Source: DATJFQ01 sp035495555
GTDB lineage: Bacteria; Acidobacteriota; Vicinamibacteria; Vicinamibacterales; 2-12-FULL-66-21
Assembly (NCBI GenBank): GCA_035495555.1
Contig: DATJFQ010000077.1
Location: 1 to 64,000, forward strand
Length of the DNA: 64,000 nt
Direction: 5' to 3'
The notes under the pieces were generated by a model that was not told the origin of the DNA, did no database searches, and saw only the letters and a list, made by a program, of their open reading frames with translations. The position numbers were made by a program, and so were the translations under genes. How positions within the stretch are numbered: the first letter of the stretch is position 1; each line of letters begins with the position of its first letter. Below, in pieces: positions 38,263-46,480 of this stretch.

Positions 38263-38382
38263 ATGGACTTGCCCGAGGCTTCTTCCGAGCAGGCCATGAG
38301 GCGCACCTACGTGCTCGTCCTCGTGTGTCACGCGGCGGTGATCACGCTGCTGTGGCTCTTCGGCCACCTCTTCTCGCACTAA
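38263..38382 (+). CDS. 39-residue single-helix membrane protein upstream of symporter
   Basis: A very short reading frame (MDLPEASSEQ, then a helix from TYVLVLVC to LLWLFGHL, ending HLFSH). It lies 18 bases before the SSS symporter start and shares its strand. A hydrophilic N-terminus with a single helix, placed directly before a sodium/solute symporter, is the arrangement of small accessory subunits known for some SSS transporters. That role is inferred from position. Confidence 0.55.
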   Translation: MDLPEASSEQAMRRTYVLVLVCHAAVITLLWLFGHLFSH

Positions 38383-38400
38383 GACTCAACTCGTTTCCCG

Positions 38401-40137
38401 ATGCACGTGCTCGACTGGTTCGTTGTCGTGGGGTACCTCCTGTGGATCGTTATAGACGGGCTCAGGCGGACGAAGCGCGCCACGGAAGTGGAAGGCTATT
38501 TCCTGGCACACCGAAGCCTGCCGTGGTGGGCGGTGGGCCTCTCGGTGATGGCGACGCAGCTCAGCGCCATCACGCTGGTCGGCACGACCGGGCAGGCGTA
38601 TGCCGACGGGATGCGGTTCATCCAGTTCTACTTCGGCCTGCCGATCGCGATGGTGATCCTGTCGATTACCCTCGTCCCGTTCTTCTACCGATCCGGTGTT
38701 TACACCGCGTACGAGTATCTCGAGCGGCGCTTCGACGTGAAGACGCGGACGCTGGCCAGCATCCTGTTCCTGATGGGCCGCAGCATGTCGACCGGCGCGA
38801 TTATCTCGGCGCCCGCCGTCATCCTGTCGATCATCTTTCACTGGAACCTGACGCTGACCATCCTGGCAATCGGTGTCCCGACGATCGTCTACACCATGTT
38901 CGGCGGCGTGCAGGCGGTCACGTGGACGGACGTGAAACAGATGGGGCTCGTCGTCGGCGGCCTCGTCTGCGCCGTCGTGGCCTTGATTGTGGGTCTCCCG
39001 CACGACGTTAGCGTGTACCGGGCGCTGCACATCGCGGGTACCGCCGGGCGCATGAACACGATCGACTTTCACTTCGACCCGAACCAGACCTACACGTTCT
39101 GGTCAGGGATTCTTGGCGGTCTGTTCCTCCACCTCTCGTATTTCGGGTGCGATCAGAGCCAGGTGCAGCGGTATCTCACGGCGAAGTCGCTGAACCAGGC
39201 GCGCAGTTCACTGCTGATGAGCGCGTTCGTCAAGGTGCCGCTGCAGGTCCTCGTGCTGATGGTCGGCGTCTTCATGTTCCTGTTCTACGTGTTCAACCAG
39301 CCGCCGATGCTGTTCAACGCGCAGCACCGGGACGAGGTCGAGCACAGCGCGCGCGCCGGCGAATTCCATGCGCTCCAGGCGGATTTCGAGCGCGCATTCG
39401 CCGCGCGGCGTACCGCGGCGGCTGCGCTGGCATCGGGAGACGCCGGCGATCGCGCGGCCGCCCAGGAGGCCTTCCGGCACGCCTCGGGGGACATGCGCAC
39501 GATCCGCGCAAAAGCGTCGGCGATCGTTGGCGACATTTCAGGGGGCCAGGGGTACGACGAGTCGACGGGCGACACGCCGAAGAACGACGTCAACTACGTG
39601 TTTCCGACGTTTGTGACGACGAGCCTGCCGCCGGGGCTCGTGGGGCTGATCATCGCCGCGATTTTCGCCGCTGCGATGTCGGCGACCGCCGGTGAACTGA
39701 GCGCCACCTCCAGCGCAACCGTCATGGACATCTACCGGCGCTTGATCCGGCCGGACGCGCCGGACGCGCACTACCTTGCCGTTTCGCGTCTGGCGACGGC
39801 CTTCTGGGGCGTCGTCGCCTGCGTCGTCGCGCACGTGGCGGTGCAGCTCGGGTCGCTGATTGAAGTCGTGAATCGGATCGGCTCGATCTTCTACGGCTCG
39901 CTGCTCGGCGTCTTCGTGCTGGCGCTTACCTTTCGGCGCGCTACCGGGACCGGTGCGTTCGTCGGCCTGCTCACGGGCATCATCAGCGTCGTGATCTTCG
40001 CGTTCAACCCGTCGACGCGCAGCGTGTCCTACCTCTGGCACAACCCGATTGGCGTGGCGGTGGTGCTGGTCGTCGGGATTGTCGTAAGTCTCTTTACGGC
40101 ACCGTCACCCAAGGTGGGTCGCGGCACCGTTCGCTGA
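38401..40137 (+). CDS. Sodium:solute symporter (SSS family)
   Basis: A 578-residue symporter with about 13-14 helices. Core blocks are [54 protein letters not shown] and [20 protein letters not shown]. Between helices, residues about 305-385 form a long hydrophilic, helical (coiled-coil-like) insertion rich in Ala/Glu/Arg, a feature seen in SSS members of soil and marine bacteria. The substrate is not deducible; family members carry sugars, sialic acid, vitamins or amino acids with sodium. A 39-residue membrane ORF precedes it. Confidence 0.92.
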   Translation: MHVLDWFVVVGYLLWIVIDGLRRTKRATEVEGYFLAHRSLPWWAVGLSVMATQLSAITLVGTTGQAYADGMRFIQFYFGLPIAMVILSITLVPFFYRSGVYTAYEYLERRFDVKTRTLASILFLMGRSMSTGAIISAPAVILSIIFHWNLTLTILAIGVPTIVYTMFGGVQAVTWTDVKQMGLVVGGLVCAVVALIVGLPHDVSVYRALHIAGTAGRMNTIDFHFDPNQTYTFWSGILGGLFLHLSYFGCDQSQVQRYLTAKSLNQARSSLLMSAFVKVPLQVLVLMVGVFMFLFYVFNQPPMLFNAQHRDEVEHSARAGEFHALQADFERAFAARRTAAAALASGDAGDRAAAQEAFRHASGDMRTIRAKASAIVGDISGGQGYDESTGDTPKNDVNYVFPTFVTTSLPPGLVGLIIAAIFAAAMSATAGELSATSSATVMDIYRRLIRPDAPDAHYLAVSRLATAFWGVVACVVAHVAVQLGSLIEVVNRIGSIFYGSLLGVFVLALTFRRATGTGAFVGLLTGIISVVIFAFNPSTRSVSYLWHNPIGVAVVLVVGIVVSLFTAPSPKVGRGTVR

Positions 40138-40151
40138 TCAGCGGGCTGCCC

Positions 40152-40182
40152 CAGGGCGCCTCGTCAGCCGAGCAGCGCCCTG
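40152..40182. terminator. Hairpin between convergent genes
   Basis: CAGGGCGC pairs with GCGCCCTG, extended inside by CTCG/CGAG around a 5-nt loop. It overlaps the last codons of the minus-strand aminotransferase and lies 15 bases after the symporter stop. A bidirectional terminator is likely although T-runs are absent. Confidence 0.45.
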
Positions 40183-41282
40183 AGTTCGACGCCGATTCTG
40201 CGCAGCCCTTCGCGCAGGTAGTCCTCACGCGCGCCGAGCCAGATGCGCAGATGCCCCTCCAGGCCGACGTGCGTGCCGGGGACGATCAGCGTGTTCTGAT
40301 TGAGCCTGATCCGCTCTGCAATCGTGATGCTCGGCGTATCGGAGTCGTACCTGACGAGCGCAATCGCGCCGGCGGTAGGCGGCGTCCAGGTGAGACGTGC
40401 GCCGAAGCTGTCGATCCATTGCTGTGCAATCGGCAGGTTGTGCCGGAGGATTTCGCGGGTGCGCGAATAGCAGCGCTCCCGGTTCTCGGGCGTCACCGCC
40501 GTCCGCGCGATCCGATCGGAAAGCTTGTTCGGGCAGATCGTGATGTAGTCGTGCTGGCTCCATGTTTCCGCCATCATCGATGGCGGCCCGACCATCCATC
40601 CGATGCGCGCGCCTGGAATCCCGTACGCCTTGGACAAGCCGCTCGTCACGATGACGCGGTCGTTCATGCCCCAGAAGGACGCGGTGCGCGGCGCATCGAT
40701 CTCGGCGCCGAGATAGACCTCGTCGGAGAGCAGCCACGTTCCGGTTTGTGCGCAGCGGTCCGCGATCCGCTGCATGGCGTCGGGCGGGAGAACCGACCCC
40801 GACGGGTTGTTCGGGTTCGAGAGATACAGCAGCCGCGTGTCCGTGGTCACCGCACGCTCGAACTCCGCCCAGTCGGGTTCCCATCTGGCTTCGGTCCGAA
40901 GCCTGAACGTCCGCACCCCGGCGCCGACGCTGTCGGCGATCCCGGGGAGCTGCATGTAGTTGGGCACTTCCATCGCGAAGACGTCGCCCGGCTTGAGCAG
41001 CGTAAGCGCGATGATGAAGTTCGCTTCCGACGTGCCGTTGGTGACCTCGACGTGATCCGCCGTCGCCCCGGGATAATGGACCGCGATCGCCTGCCGAAGC
41101 GGGATCGTGCCGTTCGATTGCGAGTAGCTGAGGGGATCGTCGAGCGCCGCGTCGAGATCGAATCCCATCTCGACGAGCTCTCGCAGCGTGAGCGGCCGGA
41201 CGCCGCTCTCGCTCATGTCGTAGTCCACGAGGTTCTCGTACGTGGACTGCATCCGCTCCATCAGAAACGTTTGGAGCTTCAT
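40164..41282 (-). CDS. Class I/II aminotransferase (PLP-dependent)
   Basis: A 372-residue fold-type I enzyme. Visible motifs are VTNGTSEANFIIAL (phosphate-loop region), YLSNPNNPSGSVLP, LLSDEVYLGAE with the cofactor-ring aspartate, VTSGLSKAYGIPGARIGW with the Schiff-base lysine, and an arginine near RIWLGAR for the substrate carboxylate. Substrate unknown; the length fits aspartate- or aromatic-type subgroups. Its ATG overlaps the stop of the zinc metalloprotease gene by four bases, so amino-acid use after peptide breakdown is a reasonable context. Confidence 0.9.
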   Translation of the reverse strand: MKLQTFLMERMQSTYENLVDYDMSESGVRPLTLRELVEMGFDLDAALDDPLSYSQSNGTIPLRQAIAVHYPGATADHVEVTNGTSEANFIIALTLLKPGDVFAMEVPNYMQLPGIADSVGAGVRTFRLRTEARWEPDWAEFERAVTTDTRLLYLSNPNNPSGSVLPPDAMQRIADRCAQTGTWLLSDEVYLGAEIDAPRTASFWGMNDRVIVTSGLSKAYGIPGARIGWMVGPPSMMAETWSQHDYITICPNKLSDRIARTAVTPENRERCYSRTREILRHNLPIAQQWIDSFGARLTWTPPTAGAIALVRYDSDTPSITIAERIRLNQNTLIVPGTHVGLEGHLRIWLGAREDYLREGLRRIGVELRALLG

Positions 41283-43870
41283 TTCCCACCTCGGCCGCCA
41301 ATGGGCTCTCCGGGCGGCGTGGGCAGCGGGTCCGTGCGCTTGTGGGCGGCGTCGGGGCGCTGCAGGAACCGTGTGATGTCTTCGCGCGCGGCGGCGCCAT
41401 GCGCCGAGGTCATCGGTCCGGCGATGGCCCTGATGCGGCGCAGCCCGGCTGACGCGTCGGCACGCACGAGCGACGAGGCGTCGGCGTTGGCAGCGAGGTC
41501 CATGAGGCGGGTGATGACGAGGTTCTGGACCGCTTCCTGAATGTTCTGGCCGTAGCCGTCGGTCGCGCGCGGCGCCGACCAGGTCTTTCGCACCAGCGCG
41601 GAGACGATGTCGTCGAAGCCGGGGACCGAGGCGTCGCGCCCGTGCTGTTCAATCGTGCGCGCCGCGCGTTCGGGAACCAGCAGCGCCGTAATCGCGATAT
41701 CCGCCGCAATCTGCGCGGCGCCAATCGGGTCGAACGTCGGCGTCGTCTTGCTGTCGAACGGTTCTGCCGTGCCGCCGCCGTAACCGGACGCGGGCGGTGG
41801 AATGAGCGCCAGAATGCGCTCGGGAATGCGCAGGAAGTCCACTGACAGCGTCTCGAGGATGCTGTTCAAGGCCTCTTTCTGCCTGGCAGCCGGAACGATC
41901 TTCGCGACCGTTGGGGGATTGGGCCCGTTGGTCGTCCGCACCGAGTACGTGAAGTTCACGCCGCCGACCGATTTCACCGCCGCGATCAATTGATATCGGT
42001 GGTGCAGATAGAGCGGCACGAGTTTCAGCTCGAGCTCCGACAGCGGCGTGCCCACGGGAATGGACTGCAGGCCGAACTGCTCGAGGCCGATCTTCCGCAC
42101 CTGCATCTCGTGCGCGAGCGTGGCAACCGGGTCGCTGCCGTTGTCCCACAAGGACGCGAGCGGATGTGCAGACGAGAGCGGGCGGGCGTCGGAATCCTGG
42201 ATGTAGAGCATCCCGCGGGCAACTCCGTCCTCGAGAATGTTTTCAAGTTCCTGAGTTTCGTTCGCTCCGGGCGGGAACTCTTCGTAGGCGTACTTCACGG
42301 CGAACGTGTCGAACTCACCGATGCCCGTGGCGTACGCATCGGACAGGTCGAGCTTGCCGTCTTTGATCTCGACCCACGGCGCCGGATAGTCCATCACCGA
42401 CGCGCGCCCGTAGGTGCTCGCGGCGAAATTGTGGCCGAACCCCAGCGTGTGGCCGGTCTCGTGTGCAGCGAGCTGCCGGATGCGGGCGAGCGACATCGCG
42501 ACAGCGTCCGTCGAGGGATCGAGCGCGGCAAGATAATCGGGGTCCGGCGAAAGACCCGCCAGACAAGATGTCAACTCCCAACTCCCAACGCCCAACTCCC
42601 AAGTTGATTGATTTGGGAATTGGGAATTGGAAATCGGGAGTTGAGTCCCGGTCGCATATTGCGGCACGAGACCGGACCCGATTGTGTAGTCCTGGCGGGA
42701 GCGCAGCGATCCGAGCGTGACGTTGCCTTTGATGATTTCTCCCGTCCGTGGATCCGTCACGCCGCCGCCGTACGACCAGCCGCGCGTCGCGCGATGCACC
42801 CAGCTGATCATGTTGTAGCGGATGTCCATCGGATCAGCGTCCGCTGGCAGTTCCTTCACCTGAAAGGCATTGCTGAATCCCGCGGCCTCGAAGGCCTTGC
42901 TCCACCAGGACGCGCCCTCGATGAGCGCCTGTTTGATCGGTTCCGGCGCGCCGTTGTCCACGTAGTAGACGATCGGCTGCACCGGATCCGAGATCGCGGC
43001 GTTCGGATCCTTCTTCTCCAGGCGGTGGCGCGATATCCAGCGCTGCTCGACGGGTTTGTTGAGCGGCTGCGCGTAGTCGTAGAACTCGATCCCGAACGAC
43101 GGCGCCCGCGGGTCGAGCTTCCGCGGCTTGTAGTTGCCGTCAGGGAGCTCCACGAACGAATGATGCTCGCGTACCGTGATCGCGTGCGGCGACGGCGTGG
43201 TCTGCGCGACGAAGCGCCCGGGATCGCCCTCGGTCGTGAACGTCAGCGTCGCCTCGACCTCGGTGTTCTTCGGAAAACCTTTCGTGCGCGCCAGATACAG
43301 CGCGCTGCGGCTGTCATCGAGCTTGTAGGCGCCCTGCTTCGCCTGGCGCAGCCGGTCCACGACCCGGTGCGCGTCGCGCATGAAGAACGGAGTGGCGTCG
43401 ACGAGCACGCGTCCCCCCTCCTCGGCTTCGACCTTGAAGCCCCAGAGCACGGACTGGGCGAACGAGTCGCGCACGGATCGGCGCTCCGGTTCGTTGCTCG
43501 AAATTGCCCGGTATTGATAGTTCGGCTGCACCATCAACACCTTCGGGCCGACGCGGTCGAATCGCACGATCGAGGTGTCGCCGAGCTGTCCGCGATCGAG
43601 TCCGACGTCGTTCGAGCCGAGGCCTTCGGGCAGGCCGACCTGATAGAGGATCTCCTGATCGAACCGGCCGATTTCCATGAACATTCTGCCGGTCGATTCC
43701 TGCCAGTAGAGCGGGATGAAGCCGTCGATCTTCCGAAGGTCCTTGACCTTCTCGGCAATCGTGGGGAGCTTCTCGGGCGGCTTGTCGCCGGATTTGTCCG
43801 TCTGAGCGTAGGCGGGCGCGGCAAGACAGAGCGCCGCCCCGAGTAAGAGGGCGCGGTGAACTGAGATCAT
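41279..43870 (-). CDS. Secreted zinc metalloprotease (DUF5117/DUF4953 type)
   Basis: An 863-residue secreted protease. A signal peptide (ALCLAAPAYAQ) is followed by a large N-terminal beta-rich part. The zinc site HETGHTLGFGHN is at about 470-481 (HExxHxxGxxH, metzincin-like), with a following SVMDYPAPW resembling a Met-turn. A C-terminal helical domain closes the protein. Residues about 407-434, just before the zinc helix, are encoded by an inverted heptamer array (42571-42647) and read as Gln/Ser/Trp-rich foreign sequence. The gene is the first of a two-gene unit with the aminotransferase. Confidence 0.92.
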   Translation of the reverse strand: MISVHRALLLGAALCLAAPAYAQTDKSGDKPPEKLPTIAEKVKDLRKIDGFIPLYWQESTGRMFMEIGRFDQEILYQVGLPEGLGSNDVGLDRGQLGDTSIVRFDRVGPKVLMVQPNYQYRAISSNEPERRSVRDSFAQSVLWGFKVEAEEGGRVLVDATPFFMRDAHRVVDRLRQAKQGAYKLDDSRSALYLARTKGFPKNTEVEATLTFTTEGDPGRFVAQTTPSPHAITVREHHSFVELPDGNYKPRKLDPRAPSFGIEFYDYAQPLNKPVEQRWISRHRLEKKDPNAAISDPVQPIVYYVDNGAPEPIKQALIEGASWWSKAFEAAGFSNAFQVKELPADADPMDIRYNMISWVHRATRGWSYGGGVTDPRTGEIIKGNVTLGSLRSRQDYTIGSGLVPQYATGTQLPISNSQFPNQSTWELGVGSWELTSCLAGLSPDPDYLAALDPSTDAVAMSLARIRQLAAHETGHTLGFGHNFAASTYGRASVMDYPAPWVEIKDGKLDLSDAYATGIGEFDTFAVKYAYEEFPPGANETQELENILEDGVARGMLYIQDSDARPLSSAHPLASLWDNGSDPVATLAHEMQVRKIGLEQFGLQSIPVGTPLSELELKLVPLYLHHRYQLIAAVKSVGGVNFTYSVRTTNGPNPPTVAKIVPAARQKEALNSILETLSVDFLRIPERILALIPPPASGYGGGTAEPFDSKTTPTFDPIGAAQIAADIAITALLVPERAARTIEQHGRDASVPGFDDIVSALVRKTWSAPRATDGYGQNIQEAVQNLVITRLMDLAANADASSLVRADASAGLRRIRAIAGPMTSAHGAAAREDITRFLQRPDAAHKRTDPLPTPPGEPIGGRGGK
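42571..42647. repeat. Inverted heptamer array (CCAACTC / TTGGGAA) inside the metalloprotease gene
   Basis: Eleven consecutive 7-nt units in one phase: five of CCAACTC type, one GATTGAT centre, then five of TTGGGAA/TCGGGAG type. The two halves are reverse complements around 42606-42612. The element is open in the coding frame and adds about 25 residues. Confidence 0.9.
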
Positions 43871-43980
43871 GCGGCGGATTATATGAGGCTTTCGTTCCGT
43901 GTCATTCGGACCGAAGCCACCGCGCGGATCGACAAGCGCTCCGCGCCGCCCCCCGCTACGCCGCAGAGCACCCACGGCGT

Positions 43981-46407
43981 CTATTTCTCTGCGGTCGTGG
44001 TGGAACGGGGAGGCGCGTTCTTCACGTACTTGTCGAACCAGTTCACCATCTCCGCCAGCGTATGGAGCACCGACTCGCGGCCCGCGTAGCCGTGCGCCTC
44101 GTATGGGAGCGTGACGTATCGTACGGTCGCGCCGAAGCCTTTCAGCGCCATGTAAAACCGCTCGGACTGGATCGGGAACGTGCCCGAGTTGTCGTCGGCT
44201 TCACCGTGAATCAGCAGAATCGGCTCGTTCACTTTATTCGCGTAGAAGAACGGCGACATCTTTCCGTAAACGTCCGGAACGTCCCAGAAAGTCCGGCGCT
44301 CGTTCTGGAACCCGAAGGGCGTCAGCGTCCGGTTGTAGGCGCCGCTGCGCGCGACGCCGGCGCGGAACAGATCGGTGTGCGCGAGCAGGTTCGCCGTCAT
44401 GAACGCACCGTAGCTGTGGCCGCCGACGCCGATCCGATCGCGATCGGCCACCCCCATCGCGACCACCTTGTCGACCGCCGCCTCGGCGTCCATCGTGAGC
44501 TGTTCGACATAGCGATCGTTGGCGGTTTCCCCCTCACCGATGATCGGCATCGACGGGTTGTCGAAGACGGCGTAGCCCTGCGTCAGCAGGAACAGATGCG
44601 ACGGCCCCGAATACGTCGTGAAGCGATAGGCGGACCCGGTCACCTGGCCGGCCGAATCGGCGTCCCCGAACTCGCGCGGATAGGCCCACATCACCATCGG
44701 CAGCCGCTGACCGTCTTTGTAGTCTGGCGGCAGATACAGCGTGCCGTTCAGGCCGACGCCGTCTTTGCGTGTGTAGCTCACGAACTGCTTCGTCACGCCG
44801 CGAAGCTGCGGCGCGGGATCGGGGAAGCTCGTGACGGCGCGGCGATTGCCGGTCGACACGTCACGTACGTAGTAGTTGGGCGGATCCGCAGGCGTTTCGT
44901 ACCGGGTCAGGAGCGTTGCCGCGCGATCGTCCAGCGGCGCGATGACGGTCTCGTACGTCTTCTCCGCGGCGCGAAAGAGGCGCTCTGTCTTCAGCGTATC
45001 GAGGTCCAGTCGATCGATGAACGGGCGGTCCCCATCAGGCGAGGATCCCGCGCCGGTGAGATACACCGTGCGTCCGTTCTGCAGGATCGCGCCGCCCGGA
45101 TGCCGCTGCACGAACGTCCCGGGGTTGTTGTAAGCGTCGTCCTGCTTCAGATCGAAGAGCTTTCTGGGCGCGCCGGTGCCGTCCAGCAGCCACGTGCGGG
45201 CCCGTCGCGACGGCCGGTCCGATTCGGTGAGGAACCCGACGCCTTTCTCGGAGTACGAGAGGCCGGCAAATCGCCACTCGGTCTTGCCGATGTCCGCAGG
45301 CTGACCGGAAAACGGCGCGCTGAGCGAGACGATGCGATCCCGGAATGCAACCTTGTTGCGGGGATTGCCTTCGTCGAGCGCCTCCGCCCACGTCACCGTC
45401 GCGGGTTGATCCGCGCGCCAGCGATATTGCCGCGGACCTGTCGGCACGCCGGCAATCGGCACCCCTTCCGCGTTCGGAAGAGTCGCGATGGTGTGGACGA
45501 GCGTTCCGCGGAGATCCCAGATTTCTACGTCCTTCGGGAAGCCGCTCATCCCGAGAAGATGTGAGAAGGGCCGTTTGATCCGCGTGACCAGCAGATAGTG
45601 ATCATCGGGGGAAACCGAGACGCCGGCGAGGATGCCCGGCTTTCCGACGTTCGCGCGCCGGCCGGTCGCGACGTCGTACGTCGCGAGCTGGCTCGTGAAG
45701 TAGTACTCGAACACGTCTTCGTCAAAGCGCGTCTTGATGAGATCCTCGAACGTCGGCGCAGGCGCCGCTTTCCCTGATGTCTCCTGGATATTGGGGCCCG
45801 ACGGCACCCGGGGCTCGACAGGCGCAGGTCCGCGCGCGCCGGGGACCGTCGTGCACACGATCGCCGTGCTGTTCTCCAGCCAGTCGCACGGTTCGCCTGC
45901 CGTGGCGTTGAGGCGGTCGGCGCCGCTGAGCAGCTTTGCCTGGCCGGTCGCCGTATCGGCAATCCACAACTCGATGCCGTCAGCCTTGGTGTTCGTGAAC
46001 GCCAGGTGTTTGCCGTCCGGCGAGAAGAGGACGTTCCCGAGCTTCGCGTTGGGCGGTACGGCGACCTTTTTTTCCGCACCCTCCGGAATGGATTTCAAGC
46101 TGATCGCGAACACACCGCCGGTTCGCTGCTGGCGCCCGTTCGCCTTCGGATCGATGCGCTCGCCTGCGACCCGATAGATCGGCGCGGCGAGGTCCGCGAT
46201 CGTCGGCATGCTCCGGCGCTCGAGGACGGCCATGAACCGGCGGTTCGGACCGACGACGACCGACGGCGTCGGCGGCGCATCGAGGATGTCGACGATCACC
46301 CGGGGCGGCAGCAGGTAGCCCGATGCCGTGGAGTTCCGGGCAGACTGCGCGTGGATAGCGGCGGCCGACAACGCGACGGCGAAAGCGGCAAGTGCAGTGG
46401 AACGCAT
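43981..46407 (-). CDS. S9-family prolyl-oligopeptidase-like peptidase
   Basis: An 808-residue secreted serine peptidase. Start at MRSTALAAFAVALS with GGGAGG upstream; the signal peptide ends AIHAQ. A long beta-propeller region with repeated FSPDGKHLAF / VSPDDHYLLV blades is followed by an alpha/beta-hydrolase domain. The nucleophile is in GGHSYGAFM, the aspartate in HGEADDNSG and the histidine in YEAHGYAGRES. The domain order and the ENER-like EGETANDRYVEQL segment place it near the glutamyl-endopeptidase branch (S9D). Likely acts in the periplasm on oligopeptides. Confidence 0.92.
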   Translation of the reverse strand: MRSTALAAFAVALSAAAIHAQSARNSTASGYLLPPRVIVDILDAPPTPSVVVGPNRRFMAVLERRSMPTIADLAAPIYRVAGERIDPKANGRQQRTGGVFAISLKSIPEGAEKKVAVPPNAKLGNVLFSPDGKHLAFTNTKADGIELWIADTATGQAKLLSGADRLNATAGEPCDWLENSTAIVCTTVPGARGPAPVEPRVPSGPNIQETSGKAAPAPTFEDLIKTRFDEDVFEYYFTSQLATYDVATGRRANVGKPGILAGVSVSPDDHYLLVTRIKRPFSHLLGMSGFPKDVEIWDLRGTLVHTIATLPNAEGVPIAGVPTGPRQYRWRADQPATVTWAEALDEGNPRNKVAFRDRIVSLSAPFSGQPADIGKTEWRFAGLSYSEKGVGFLTESDRPSRRARTWLLDGTGAPRKLFDLKQDDAYNNPGTFVQRHPGGAILQNGRTVYLTGAGSSPDGDRPFIDRLDLDTLKTERLFRAAEKTYETVIAPLDDRAATLLTRYETPADPPNYYVRDVSTGNRRAVTSFPDPAPQLRGVTKQFVSYTRKDGVGLNGTLYLPPDYKDGQRLPMVMWAYPREFGDADSAGQVTGSAYRFTTYSGPSHLFLLTQGYAVFDNPSMPIIGEGETANDRYVEQLTMDAEAAVDKVVAMGVADRDRIGVGGHSYGAFMTANLLAHTDLFRAGVARSGAYNRTLTPFGFQNERRTFWDVPDVYGKMSPFFYANKVNEPILLIHGEADDNSGTFPIQSERFYMALKGFGATVRYVTLPYEAHGYAGRESVLHTLAEMVNWFDKYVKNAPPRSTTTAEK

Positions 46408-46467
46408 GACCAACCTCCCGGACGCGACTGATTCTACAGGATGACCTCCGGGCCGCGTGCGGTCGCA

Positions 46468-46473
46468 TATAGT
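46468..46473 (+). promoter_or_regulatory. Candidate -10 (TATAGT) for the GH42-like gene
   Basis: TATAGT ends seven bases before the chosen ATG (46481), within a 73-base divergent region. No Shine-Dalgarno motif is present, so a leaderless transcript is possible. No good -35 at 17 bases. Confidence 0.35.
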
Positions 46474-46480
46474 GACCGGC

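Noticed and set aside
39310..39540. Hydrophilic insertion in the symporter as a foreign domain
   Set aside because: Comparable Ala/Glu-rich helical insertions are known in SSS members from other soil and marine bacteria, and base composition matches the gene.
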